Part shown: positions 36,811 to 45,712 of the stretch, in pieces
Layout: every line of letters starts with the position of its first letter
Numbering within the stretch: position 1 is the stretch's first letter
Made by a program: the position numbers and the translations under genes
The notes under the pieces: model-generated
The model's database searches: none
What the model saw: only the letters and a program-made list of their open reading frames with translations
What the model was told of the DNA's origin: nothing
From: Candidatus Thalassarchaeaceae archaeon
GTDB lineage: Archaea > Thermoplasmatota > Poseidoniia > Poseidoniales > Thalassarchaeaceae
DNA length: 64,000 nt
NCBI GenBank assembly: GCA_029250605.1
Contig: JAQXEZ010000012.1
Location: 1-64,000, forward strand
Direction: 5' to 3'

Positions 36811-37869
36811 TCAGGCAGTAGCCATACTCACTGATTCAGCATCAGCGCCTACTTCTGTTCCTAAGTAAGCAGACTTGGTTGTACTAATTACTACAGCCCC
36901 AATTTTGTATGGGTCGCCATTAGATGATGGCCTTCTGTCTTCGAGGCGCCCACACCACCCGTCTTCCACTGTTCCAATTGGAATTCTAATAGATGCCCCC
37001 CTATCGGAAACGCCATACGAGAATTCGTGGATTGATTGGGTCTCATGCAATCCAGTGAGTCTCTGATCGTTGTAAGCCCCGTAAACATCCATGTGCTTCT
37101 TGATATTCCTGCCGAACCCCTCACAAACCCGGGAGAAGACCTTCTCATCGCCACAAGTCCTTAGGGTGGTGTCTGAGAAGTTTACGTGCATTCCCGATCC
37201 ATTCCAATCAGTTGCCCCCAATGGTTTTGGATGCCATTCAATTGTGAGACCATACTTCTCTGCGTTCCTCTCTGCAAGGTACCTAGCGACCCAGACCTCG
37301 TCTCCGGCGTTTTTTGCACCCTTAGCAAAGATTTGGAACTCCCACTGGCCTACGGCTACTTCTGCATTTATTCCTTCGACATTTATTCCAGCCTCCAGGC
37401 ACATGTCTAGATGTGCTTCGACTACCTCTCTTCCGTATGCATTCTCTGCCCCGACGGAGCAGTAGAACTGACCCTGCCCCGTGGCATCATTGGGGAAACC
37501 CAATGGGAGATTAGTTTCAGGATCCCAAAGGAAGTATTCCTGTTCGTAGCCGAACCAGAAGTCATCGTCGTCCTCCTCAATCGTCGCACGCCCGTTTGTT
37601 GGATGGGGTGTGCTATCGGCATTATACACCTCACACATTACCAGATATCCGTTCAATCTGTCTGGATCTGGGTAAATTGCAACTGGCTTCAGGAGGCAGT
37701 CTGATGCCCCCCCCTCAGCTTGCTTTGTCGAACTTCCATCGAACGACCACATCTTGCAATCTTCTAGTTCCCCGGAGAAATCAGTTTCAATCATTGTCTT
37801 ACTTCTCATACTCTGGGTTGGTTCGAATCCATCTAGCCAGATGTATTCTAATTTCGACTTAGTTACCAT
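36811..37869 (-). CDS. glnII: Glutamine synthetase, type II (eukaryote-like GSII)
   Basis: FDGSSTKQAEG, GYEQEYFLWD, GINAEVAVGQWEFQI, HPKPLGATDWNGSGMHVNFSD, RGASIRIP, EDRRPSSNGDPYKI. Confidence 0.94.
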   Translation of the reverse strand: MVTKSKLEYIWLDGFEPTQSMRSKTMIETDFSGELEDCKMWSFDGSSTKQAEGGASDCLLKPVAIYPDPDRLNGYLVMCEVYNADSTPHPTNGRATIEEDDDDFWFGYEQEYFLWDPETNLPLGFPNDATGQGQFYCSVGAENAYGREVVEAHLDMCLEAGINVEGINAEVAVGQWEFQIFAKGAKNAGDEVWVARYLAERNAEKYGLTIEWHPKPLGATDWNGSGMHVNFSDTTLRTCGDEKVFSRVCEGFGRNIKKHMDVYGAYNDQRLTGLHETQSIHEFSYGVSDRGASIRIPIGTVEDGWCGRLEDRRPSSNGDPYKIGAVVISTTKSAYLGTEVGADAESVSMATA

Positions 37870-37955
37870 ACCCCTCCGCCGGGATAAGGCAGTATATAGT
37901 CTGAACGATTGAGCATTATTTTAGATGGAATATGAATATTATAATTAAAATATCT

Positions 37956-38008
37956 AATATTTGTATACATTTGACTTATTATTTAGATAAATAATCAATA
38001 TTTGTATA
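37956..38008. repeat. Direct repeat AATATTTGTATA (37956-37967 and 37997-38008) in the glnII / MFS intergenic region
   Basis: Two identical 12-mers 41 bp apart, read directly. Confidence 0.85.
37978..37995. promoter_or_regulatory. Perfect inverted repeat ATTATTTA-GA-TAAATAAT, candidate operator
   Basis: 8+2+8 palindrome between divergent genes, overlapping the start of the direct-repeat region. Confidence 0.6.
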
Positions 38009-38085
38009 TTTTTAGCCGTAAAAGTTGTTTCTTTTGGTTCAATTGAACAATCGCATTAACGTCCGTTCTACCTCATCATGGACAA

Positions 38086-39354
38086 ATGCCATTGAAAAGG
38101 GAAAGGCGCGGATGCCAATCCATGAGCATGTCGGAGGCATGGGGGATACCTGAATTCAGGAGACTAGTCATTGGCAATGGTGTCAACATGGTTGGGTCTG
38201 CAATTTTCTTCATTGGAATGGGGTGGACGGTGGCACAAATCGGAGGCCCCAAGGAATACGGATTGATTTTCACGTCGTATTTTCTTGGCCACCTCCCTCT
38301 GCTCCTCTTTGGCGGGATGGTAGTTGATCGAATGCCAAGGAGAACGGTAGCTCTGATGGCGGACTTTGCCCAGGCATTAATGGTCACGATTGCTGTAATC
38401 GCTCTGGCAATGGGTTTTGGAGAAATCAAAACCCTACTTGTTGTTGCATTTTTCACTGGTGGAGCAGGGGCATTCTCAATTCCAGCTATTGGGGCCCTAG
38501 TCCCCGATCTGGTTGAGGAGGAACTGCTACCCCAAGCCAATGCGATCAGGGGCGTAGCCATGACAGGGGCATGGATGCTTGGGCCACTTATTGGGGGCTT
38601 CTCGGTCGGTACATGGGGGATTGAAGTATGCCTAATTCTGGATGTTCTGACTTTCGCCTTCAGTGGATTGGTCCTCTGGACAATCTCGGAGATACCAGTT
38701 GAGAGGGAAGAAAACGGAAATCTCCGAGAAGAGGTCGCTGAGGCGTGGTCCTTCGTTAAGACCCAACCGTGGCTTTTCGCGGGGATTGCGATGTTCATGA
38801 TTTGGCATATTGGAGACTCCGCTATCGAGATTGGGATCCCATTCATCATAGAGAACAATGGACTTGGCGCCAAGGAGTTCGGGGTCTTCGGAGCAGTTGG
38901 AGCAGCTGGTGCGATGGTGGGGTCCGTCATTGGTGGCATCAGACCAGTCTCAAAAGAAATCAGAGGGTTGGTTTTCTATGTCCTAATCGGGGGAATAGCA
39001 TGGTGCATGCTGATGTGGGCAATGCCGATCCCATTCATTTTGATACTTGTCTTCGTACTTCTGGAAGGAGTTCTCGGTGGTACTCTGGGAGTAATCTGGC
39101 GGACCACTATGTCAGATAGCGTCGACCGGCACCTAAGGGGGAGAGTGAACTCGCTTGACGCGATTGGTTCCTTGGTTTTCATCCCGCTTGCCCCTCTAAT
39201 GGGCGGTTGGATGATTGAGGAAACTAATGTCCTCACCACATTTGCAGTTGCAGTCTCCATCATGGTCCTCACCACTATGGCAGGTCTAATCGTGCCCTCG
39301 TTCAGGAGGTTCGAGAGGGTAGATTCGGAGTTGTTTCCCATCAAGGGCGATTAA
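38086..39354 (+). CDS. MFS transporter (start may be 38122)
   Basis: 12-TM-like hydrophobicity; GNGVNMVGSAIFFIGMGWTV; VVDRMPRRTVALMAD. Confidence 0.85.
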   Translation: MPLKRERRGCQSMSMSEAWGIPEFRRLVIGNGVNMVGSAIFFIGMGWTVAQIGGPKEYGLIFTSYFLGHLPLLLFGGMVVDRMPRRTVALMADFAQALMVTIAVIALAMGFGEIKTLLVVAFFTGGAGAFSIPAIGALVPDLVEEELLPQANAIRGVAMTGAWMLGPLIGGFSVGTWGIEVCLILDVLTFAFSGLVLWTISEIPVEREENGNLREEVAEAWSFVKTQPWLFAGIAMFMIWHIGDSAIEIGIPFIIENNGLGAKEFGVFGAVGAAGAMVGSVIGGIRPVSKEIRGLVFYVLIGGIAWCMLMWAMPIPFILILVFVLLEGVLGGTLGVIWRTTMSDSVDRHLRGRVNSLDAIGSLVFIPLAPLMGGWMIEETNVLTTFAVAVSIMVLTTMAGLIVPSFRRFERVDSELFPIKGD

Positions 39355-39709
39355 AGTCAATCTGGCTGATATCAACTGCGAACCATTCAGCATAGAGGCG
39401 GCGCTGTAACCTGATCGCCATTACGAGAATGAGGATGTAGACAAACCATGAGAATGATGTCCTCCCCATCCTTACTGGTATCTCAGAGAGTATCAATCCA
39501 TCGAAAAGAATGCATGTGGAAATATAGATGACCCTCCCCAGGGTGCTGGCCAGACCTTCTTCCTCCTGAGCCATCACTCTCTTCAGTCGGTTCTCTCGCC
39601 ATTCGTCCGAGGCCCTCTTGAGTCTCCAGAAAGATGATTCTGCCTCCTGTCTACTATCGAAGAATGGTGGCCTTTCTCTGTCATCGGAGTCGCCTATGCT
39701 CTCGGCCAT
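39341..39709 (-). CDS. Small membrane protein, unknown function
   Basis: 122-aa ORF with two hydrophobic segments, between MFS and ABC genes. Confidence 0.5.
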   Translation of the reverse strand: MAESIGDSDDRERPPFFDSRQEAESSFWRLKRASDEWRENRLKRVMAQEEEGLASTLGRVIYISTCILFDGLILSEIPVRMGRTSFSWFVYILILVMAIRLQRRLYAEWFAVDISQIDFNRP

Positions 39710-40780
39710 TCATTCCCCTCGCGCCCATGATGGCGGTTTACTGTATTCTTCTGAGTCTCCCCTGGTCTGCTTCGGTTCGGGCTCATCATCGTCGGAATTT
39801 CCTAGGGAGTAATCTGTGCAACATGGGCATGGCTGCACCCAATGACCAGGAGAGACCTCCCTCATTGAGAGGTTCATCGTTATGCTCTTCTCCCATTCAG
39901 GATGATGCATGCGATGCCCGAAAGCACATCCCGGAGGGGGGTCCACGGGAGAAGGGACGTCCCCCTCAACTGGTGCCTTATCCCTCCTGGAACTGGGGTC
40001 TGGATTGGGTATTGCGGATATCAGGACCTTGGTGTAGGCATGCCTTGGATTTCTATAGATCTCATCAGCATCTGCCAACTCAACAATCTTGCCAAGATAC
40101 ATCACCGCGACCCTATCGGAAATGTGCCTAACTACAGCCAAGTCGTGAGAAATGAAGACGAAAGTGAGGTCTCTGCTCTTCTGGATGCCCTCGAGTAGGT
40201 TGAGCACCTGTGCCTGTACCGAGACGTCCAATGCGCTGGTCGGCTCGTCGAGCAAAATGAACTCGGGGTCAAGTGAAAGGGCGCGTGCCAGTGCTATCCT
40301 TTGTTTCTGCCCGCCTGAGAACTCGTGAGGATATCTGGTCATGTGCTCGCTCTTTAGGCCGACTGAATCCAGAAGTTCGACGACCCTCTGTGTCAATTCG
40401 ACACCATCCATGAGCCCATTCACCAGGAGGGGCTCACCAACGATCGAGCGAACTGCCATCCGAGGGTTCATCGAACCCCCGGGGTCTTGGAAAACGATCT
40501 GCATCTTCCTTCTGATTTCCTTGTTAGGTATCTTCCTGATATCCTCTCCGGAATAGCGAACCGAGCCATCTGTAATCGGTATTAGCCCCATGAGAACCCT
40601 GCCCAGTGTAGTCTTGCCGCATCCTGACTCCCCCACGATTCCCAGGGTCTCGCCTCGTTGTATCTGCAGGCTGACTCCGTCAACGGCCCTGACGAACTTC
40701 TTAGTTTGGGAGAGGAAGCCCCCTTTGATGGGAAACCACTTCCGCAGGTTTTCGATTTCTATTAGTGGTTCTTCGGCCAT
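39710..40780 (-). CDS. Peptide/nickel ABC transporter ATP-binding protein, OppF/DppF type
   Basis: GIVGESGCGKTTLGRVLMGL, IVFQDPGGSMNPRM, FSGGQKQRIALARALSLDPEFILLDEPTSALDVSVQAQVLNLL. Confidence 0.95.
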   Translation of the reverse strand: MAEEPLIEIENLRKWFPIKGGFLSQTKKFVRAVDGVSLQIQRGETLGIVGESGCGKTTLGRVLMGLIPITDGSVRYSGEDIRKIPNKEIRRKMQIVFQDPGGSMNPRMAVRSIVGEPLLVNGLMDGVELTQRVVELLDSVGLKSEHMTRYPHEFSGGQKQRIALARALSLDPEFILLDEPTSALDVSVQAQVLNLLEGIQKSRDLTFVFISHDLAVVRHISDRVAVMYLGKIVELADADEIYRNPRHAYTKVLISAIPNPDPSSRRDKAPVEGDVPSPVDPPPGCAFGHRMHHPEWEKSITMNLSMREVSPGHWVQPCPCCTDYSLGNSDDDEPEPKQTRGDSEEYSKPPSWARGE

Positions 40781-40784
40781 TTTC

Positions 40785-42557
40785 TCACTCCCACTTGTCC
40801 TCTGACTCATCCAAGCAAATCGGACATGCCTCAACCCAGTGGCCTGGGCTTGACTCGATCATCTGGGGACGGGTGATGAGTGTGTCCCCATACCTCTCCA
40901 TCCTCTGACAGAACCGGCACCCTCTGACGAAGTCGGAAGGGTTCGCGACTTGTCCAGGAATTGCTGGCAGAATCGATTTCCTGGTTGATGCGATGTTTGG
41001 GGTGCAAGCCATCAATCCCCTGGTGTATGCATGCAATGGATTGGCAAATAGCTCTTTCACCGGGGCTCTCTCGACAACCCTACCGGCGTACATCACCGTA
41101 ACGTCGTCGCACATCTCTGCGATTACCCCGAGATCATGGGTGATTAGTAGGATGGATGTGCCCTTATCATCTCGAAGGTCCATCATCAGTTTGAGTATCT
41201 GGGCCTGAATCGTTACATCGAGGGCCGTGGTAGGCTCGTCTGCTATCAGTAGCTTTGGCTCGCAGGACATCATCATCCCGATCATTACTCTCTGACGCAT
41301 CCCTCCCGAGAGCTCGTGAGGGTACATCTTCACTACCGCCTCCGGATTGGGTATCCTCACATCCTCCAGAATCTCTTGGACCTGTCTAGAATGGGCTGGA
41401 TCGAGCCTTAGGAAGTCGAGCCAGACAATTACAGGCAACGCCAGAAGGGATGAGATAACGACCATGCCCATCAAGGAAGAAAAAGGCATCCACAGCATTA
41501 GGAAGACCACTATGGTGACGGCTAGTGCGGCAGGGAGTCCTTGTAGGGAAACTCCGAATCGATGGAGGGAGAGCCAGACGTACGGATTCTGACTCCTCAG
41601 CCACATTTCATAACCAGTTATCTCAGCATCCAAATGCCTGTACTCTGAGAAAACCGTCCCTGTGCTTGGATCTATACTATCCATGGAGAAACCGGACCCT
41701 GAGAAGCCCGTCTCCATTGACACCCTCTCTTCAAGCGTCATTTCATCCGTAAATAGTGACTTTACCTTCCAGATGCTCGAGACGGAGTACAACAGTGGGA
41801 CTGCCAGCAGGAGGGCCCATGTCCAAGATTGGGCCTCGTCGGCGAATTCCCATCGGTGCGCAAGGGTCACGAAAGCCATGATGGAGAGGAAAGCAGCTGA
41901 GGACTGTGGCTTGGCCACCAATGTCCTGTAGATTAGTGAGAATGGGCTGATAATCGCCTCGCCGATTCGATTGATTGTAGGAGTCTCCGGGTCCACGAGT
42001 CTGTCGTGCTCACGCATCACCTCGGAAATCTGCTTTTCCACGGAATAGAGTGGGTTCAATGCAGTCATCGGCTCCTGGAAAATCATGCTAATCTCGTTGC
42101 CTCGGACCCAACGCATGAATTTCTCATGGGCACGTGATTCATGTGCGAAGAAGAAGCCGACCCCCCAAGAAACGGAAGAAACTAGTCCGAACCCGAGTAG
42201 AATGTTCCTGCCTTGTATCGGATCGATGAGGATAGTCCAGAATCCTCCGAATATGGAGAGCAAGACCGATGCCACGACTATGTAGCCAGAGATTTCCTTG
42301 ATCTTGTTGATTGATTCCGGGTCTCTGAACAGGAGTTCTTCGCCCTCGTACTTGACGCTCCCCTCGTCGACCTCGCAGGTGGCAAGACCTATCGTGACAA
42401 GAGAAGTGACTGATTTGCCGCATCCAGACTCCCCGACTAATCCCATTATCTGACCCTTATTCACCTCCAAGTCAACAGAGTTGAGTGCCTCCACTTGCCC
42501 GTCGAGTGTATCGAAATGAACTCTCAAGCCGCTAATCTCCAGCAATTTCTCAGACAT
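40785..42557 (-). CDS. Peptide/nickel ABC transporter ATP-binding protein, OppD/DppD type, with two membrane-spanning insertions in the NBD
   Basis: GLVGESGCGKSVTSLV, EISMIFQEPMTALNPLYSV, YPHELSGGMRQRVMIGMMMSCEPKLLIADEPTTALDVTIQ; hydrophobic insertions before the Q loop and before LSGGM. Confidence 0.93.
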   Translation of the reverse strand: MSEKLLEISGLRVHFDTLDGQVEALNSVDLEVNKGQIMGLVGESGCGKSVTSLVTIGLATCEVDEGSVKYEGEELLFRDPESINKIKEISGYIVVASVLLSIFGGFWTILIDPIQGRNILLGFGLVSSVSWGVGFFFAHESRAHEKFMRWVRGNEISMIFQEPMTALNPLYSVEKQISEVMREHDRLVDPETPTINRIGEAIISPFSLIYRTLVAKPQSSAAFLSIMAFVTLAHRWEFADEAQSWTWALLLAVPLLYSVSSIWKVKSLFTDEMTLEERVSMETGFSGSGFSMDSIDPSTGTVFSEYRHLDAEITGYEMWLRSQNPYVWLSLHRFGVSLQGLPAALAVTIVVFLMLWMPFSSLMGMVVISSLLALPVIVWLDFLRLDPAHSRQVQEILEDVRIPNPEAVVKMYPHELSGGMRQRVMIGMMMSCEPKLLIADEPTTALDVTIQAQILKLMMDLRDDKGTSILLITHDLGVIAEMCDDVTVMYAGRVVERAPVKELFANPLHAYTRGLMACTPNIASTRKSILPAIPGQVANPSDFVRGCRFCQRMERYGDTLITRPQMIESSPGHWVEACPICLDESEDKWE

Positions 42558-42561
42558 CCCA

Positions 42562-44412
42562 TCACCTCCTGTTCTTTGGGTCCACTACGTCCCTTATTCC
42601 ATCGCCGAGGAGATTGAATCCAAGGACGGTGACGGCGATAGCCAGCCCCGGATAGAGCATCAAGTGAGGGTCGTTGAGGAAGTAGCGGCGGCTCTCGGAT
42701 ACGAGGATGCCCCACTCGGCCGTCCCCGACTTTGCACCGAGTCCGATGAACGAGAGCCCTGATGCGGAAAGGATCGTCCCCCCGATATCGAGAGTGAATG
42801 CGACAAGGAGGGGTGCCCATGCGTTTGGCAGTATGTGTCGGAACATTATCCTCCCAGAGGGGGCTCCGACGCTCCTGGCGGCCTCAACGAAGTTCATCTC
42901 CTTCACGTAAAGTACCTGGCCCCGGATTAGCCTAGCATAGCCGGGCCATCCCGTGAAAATCAGCGCGGCCTGAATCTTCCAAAGTCTATCGAAATCCTTG
43001 ATCAGGGTGATTTCCCCCCCGTCTGCTCCCGAGAACCGGAATAGAAGGACGATTGCGGCAGAGACCACAATCGTCCTCATGGTCAGGTAACGCCATGGGT
43101 TTGTCCAATCAAAGGAATTAGAGATCCTGTTCGTGGCGCCATCGAGTTTGGAATCCTCGATGAACTTCCTATCTGCGAATGTAATCACCCCGACCACGAT
43201 AATGATTGAGAGAGAGGCGATTATCCTCCATGCCCTGCTATCGAATTGTTCGAAGAAAGACGACCATAATTGGAAGTAGAGGATGATCACGAGTATTGGG
43301 AGGGTAAGCCAATATCTGTATCCAATCGCTATGTTCATCGTTCGAGATTTGAGTTCCTGGACCCTGACGTCGTCGAAGACGGTGTTTGTGATATATGATC
43401 TGAAAAACGATGCTAGCAACAATATCGGAAGAATGACGCCCAACCAGACAGGAATCGTCAGGCTCGTGACAGAACCCATTGCGGCTACGAATGCCATGGC
43501 CAGAATAAGCCCTGGAACGGCGAAGAAGATGTCGCATATCCTCATTATCACCTCGTCTGTCCTGCCTCCATAGTATCCGCTAATACTCCCAACTATTGTC
43601 CCGATAGTAACGGTTAGGACTGCGACTGTGAAGCCGATCTTCAGTGAGACACGGGAACCGTAAAGCACCTTGCTGAACAGATCCTGGCCCGTGTCTGTCG
43701 TTCCGAAGATGCAGACATCATAGCCATCGGGAAGCCACCAGTGGTGCATATCACTATTGTCGAATTCGTAGGTAACCCAGACTCCTAGATTCAAGGAGGA
43801 GTTGTCGTAGAGTTCCTGGGTTAGGACTAGTATCGACGAGTTGTCTGGGTGAATGTAGAGGAGAGATGAGTTCAGATCATAGCCCTTGGAGTCTTCAATC
43901 TTGATTATCTTGATCGCTGAGAGTGTTTTCCGATAGTACCTATTGTCGTCCCCGACCTTATCATCTGACTCAGCGACAACCTCTTCCGAGAATAATGCTG
44001 ATCTGGTGTTCGTGATGATCTTCTGCTCGTGCCAATCGCATCCCTCATCGAATGGCGCCAGCCTCCTTGGCTCGTAGTCTATGGACCACAAATCCTCTGT
44101 GTCCTGGAGATTCCGGTATGGATGCTCGACCGCTATATGATCTGCGAATACGGAAATCAGAGTGACGGAGACTACCATGAATAGTCCCAACATGGCTAGG
44201 AGGGAGCGCCGGTAAATCTTCCAACTTCGCCTCAAGTCGCTACCGGACTGGATGATTGCGAGCAGAATCCTTCGCTGACTCTCCTTGCGATCCTCCCTCC
44301 CCCTCTCCCACGCACCTGTTTGGATGGTGGTTGATTCCTGTTGGTCATTTTCGCTGACCTTGATCCCCGTAATGGGGTCTATCCGGTCGGACTTTCCATC
44401 CCCTCGACTCAT
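42562..44412 (-). CDS. Peptide/nickel ABC transporter permease, DppC type, with large insertions
   Basis: FGTTDTGQDLFSKVLYGSRVSLKIG, GWPGYARLIRGQVLYVKEMNFVEAARSVGAPSGRIMFRHILPN; 616 aa. Confidence 0.92.
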   Translation of the reverse strand: MSRGDGKSDRIDPITGIKVSENDQQESTTIQTGAWERGREDRKESQRRILLAIIQSGSDLRRSWKIYRRSLLAMLGLFMVVSVTLISVFADHIAVEHPYRNLQDTEDLWSIDYEPRRLAPFDEGCDWHEQKIITNTRSALFSEEVVAESDDKVGDDNRYYRKTLSAIKIIKIEDSKGYDLNSSLLYIHPDNSSILVLTQELYDNSSLNLGVWVTYEFDNSDMHHWWLPDGYDVCIFGTTDTGQDLFSKVLYGSRVSLKIGFTVAVLTVTIGTIVGSISGYYGGRTDEVIMRICDIFFAVPGLILAMAFVAAMGSVTSLTIPVWLGVILPILLLASFFRSYITNTVFDDVRVQELKSRTMNIAIGYRYWLTLPILVIILYFQLWSSFFEQFDSRAWRIIASLSIIIVVGVITFADRKFIEDSKLDGATNRISNSFDWTNPWRYLTMRTIVVSAAIVLLFRFSGADGGEITLIKDFDRLWKIQAALIFTGWPGYARLIRGQVLYVKEMNFVEAARSVGAPSGRIMFRHILPNAWAPLLVAFTLDIGGTILSASGLSFIGLGAKSGTAEWGILVSESRRYFLNDPHLMLYPGLAIAVTVLGFNLLGDGIRDVVDPKNRR

Positions 44413-45569
44413 TCCAACCTCACCCTCGGGTCAATAATGGCATACGTGATGTCGACGATCAGATTGGAAAGCAAGAAGATAATCGATGTGATTAGCGTCA
44501 CACCCATGATCACGGTGAAGTCCAGATAGTTGATCGACTCGACAGCCACCCTCCCCATCCCATTGAATGCGAAGATTGTCTCGGTCAACACTGCCCCTCC
44601 TATGGCCCCTCCAATGGAGAATCCCAGTATTGTTACGATGGGGACAAGAGCGTTCCTGCATGCGTGAACTAGCACCACCCGAGATTCAGAGAGGCCCTTC
44701 GCACGGGCGGTCCGTACGTAATCCTCATTCAGAACCTCGAGCAGGCTTGCCCTCATGTACCTCAGCAGCGAACCTGCTGAAGAAACGCCAAGTGCGATGC
44801 AAGGGAGTGCCAGATGCATCAGCGTGTCCTTGAAGAGGAGGCCTCTCGTACCGAATTCCTCTGGGAGAGTTGATAGTTTAGTGTCAGTCACAAACCAGCT
44901 ATCCACCAAGTGGAATCCGGTGCCTCCGACAGGATAGAACCAGGCAAATCCGTCTTCGGGATATGTGAAGCTCGGGTCGTGTCTGCCATAAATCGGGAAG
45001 CACCCGCCGTCAGTCCCCAGGATGGGATCGCATATGCCACCGTTCTCGGTGCCTGTTGCGAAGTATAGCTGTAGCATCATTGCAAACCAGAAAATCGGCA
45101 GGCTGACGAAAGCGATGCCGAAGAATCTCATAACGTGGTCGAACATCTGGTCCTGCCTGACGGCGCTGAGTATCCCCAGTGTTATCCCAACTGGATAGGC
45201 GATCATCAGTGCCATGAACGACATCTCCAGGGTTATCGGAGCAGCATCCTTGACGACGTCTAATACCGGCCTGTGGTATGTTATCGATTCACCCCAGTCT
45301 CCGTCCAATAGCCGAGTGATGTACTTCTCGAACTGAACGCTGACTGGCTGGTTCATCCCAAGTCTCTCTCGATTCGCCTCATATGCCGAGATTGGTTCTC
45401 CCTCATCCGTGTAGTCCACTACGATGCCGCACTTGTCTCCGCATTGCGCGGCCGCAGGGTCTGCAGGAATCAGATGGGCTATTGCGAATGTGAATACCAC
45501 CACCCCAATTATCACTGGGATTAGCAACAACAATCGGCGGACGACGAACTCGTGCAGCTTCATCTTCAC
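44409..45569 (-). CDS. Peptide/nickel ABC transporter permease, DppB type
   Basis: MSFMALMIAYPVGITLGILSA, RYMRASLLEVLNEDYVRTARAKGLSESRVVLVHACRNALVPIVT. Confidence 0.94.
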   Translation of the reverse strand: MKMKLHEFVVRRLLLLIPVIIGVVVFTFAIAHLIPADPAAAQCGDKCGIVVDYTDEGEPISAYEANRERLGMNQPVSVQFEKYITRLLDGDWGESITYHRPVLDVVKDAAPITLEMSFMALMIAYPVGITLGILSAVRQDQMFDHVMRFFGIAFVSLPIFWFAMMLQLYFATGTENGGICDPILGTDGGCFPIYGRHDPSFTYPEDGFAWFYPVGGTGFHLVDSWFVTDTKLSTLPEEFGTRGLLFKDTLMHLALPCIALGVSSAGSLLRYMRASLLEVLNEDYVRTARAKGLSESRVVLVHACRNALVPIVTILGFSIGGAIGGAVLTETIFAFNGMGRVAVESINYLDFTVIMGVTLITSIIFLLSNLIVDITYAIIDPRVRLE

Positions 45570-45659
45570 TCCCTCTGTCCGGCCAGGACACAGACCTATG
45601 ACAGTTGCCGCAGGCCGGTTTCAAGTCTTTGTTCTGAAATTGATTTGTTTCGGCTCGAC

Positions 45660-45681
45660 GGCAGGCCCCTGAGGGCCCGCC
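45660..45681 (-). promoter_or_regulatory. GC-rich hairpin between the SBP gene and dppB-like gene
   Basis: GGCAGGCCC-CTGA-GGGCCCGCC, 9-bp stem with one mismatch. Confidence 0.6.
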
Positions 45682-45712
45682 GCCGGCCTTACGTTTCTCT
45701 AACTAGGGTTGC

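Noticed and set aside
38076-38939. 287-aa minus-strand ORF opposite the MFS transporter
   Set aside because: Antisense shadow rich in Pro/Ser/Thr/Ile; the plus-strand MFS protein explains the coding signal.
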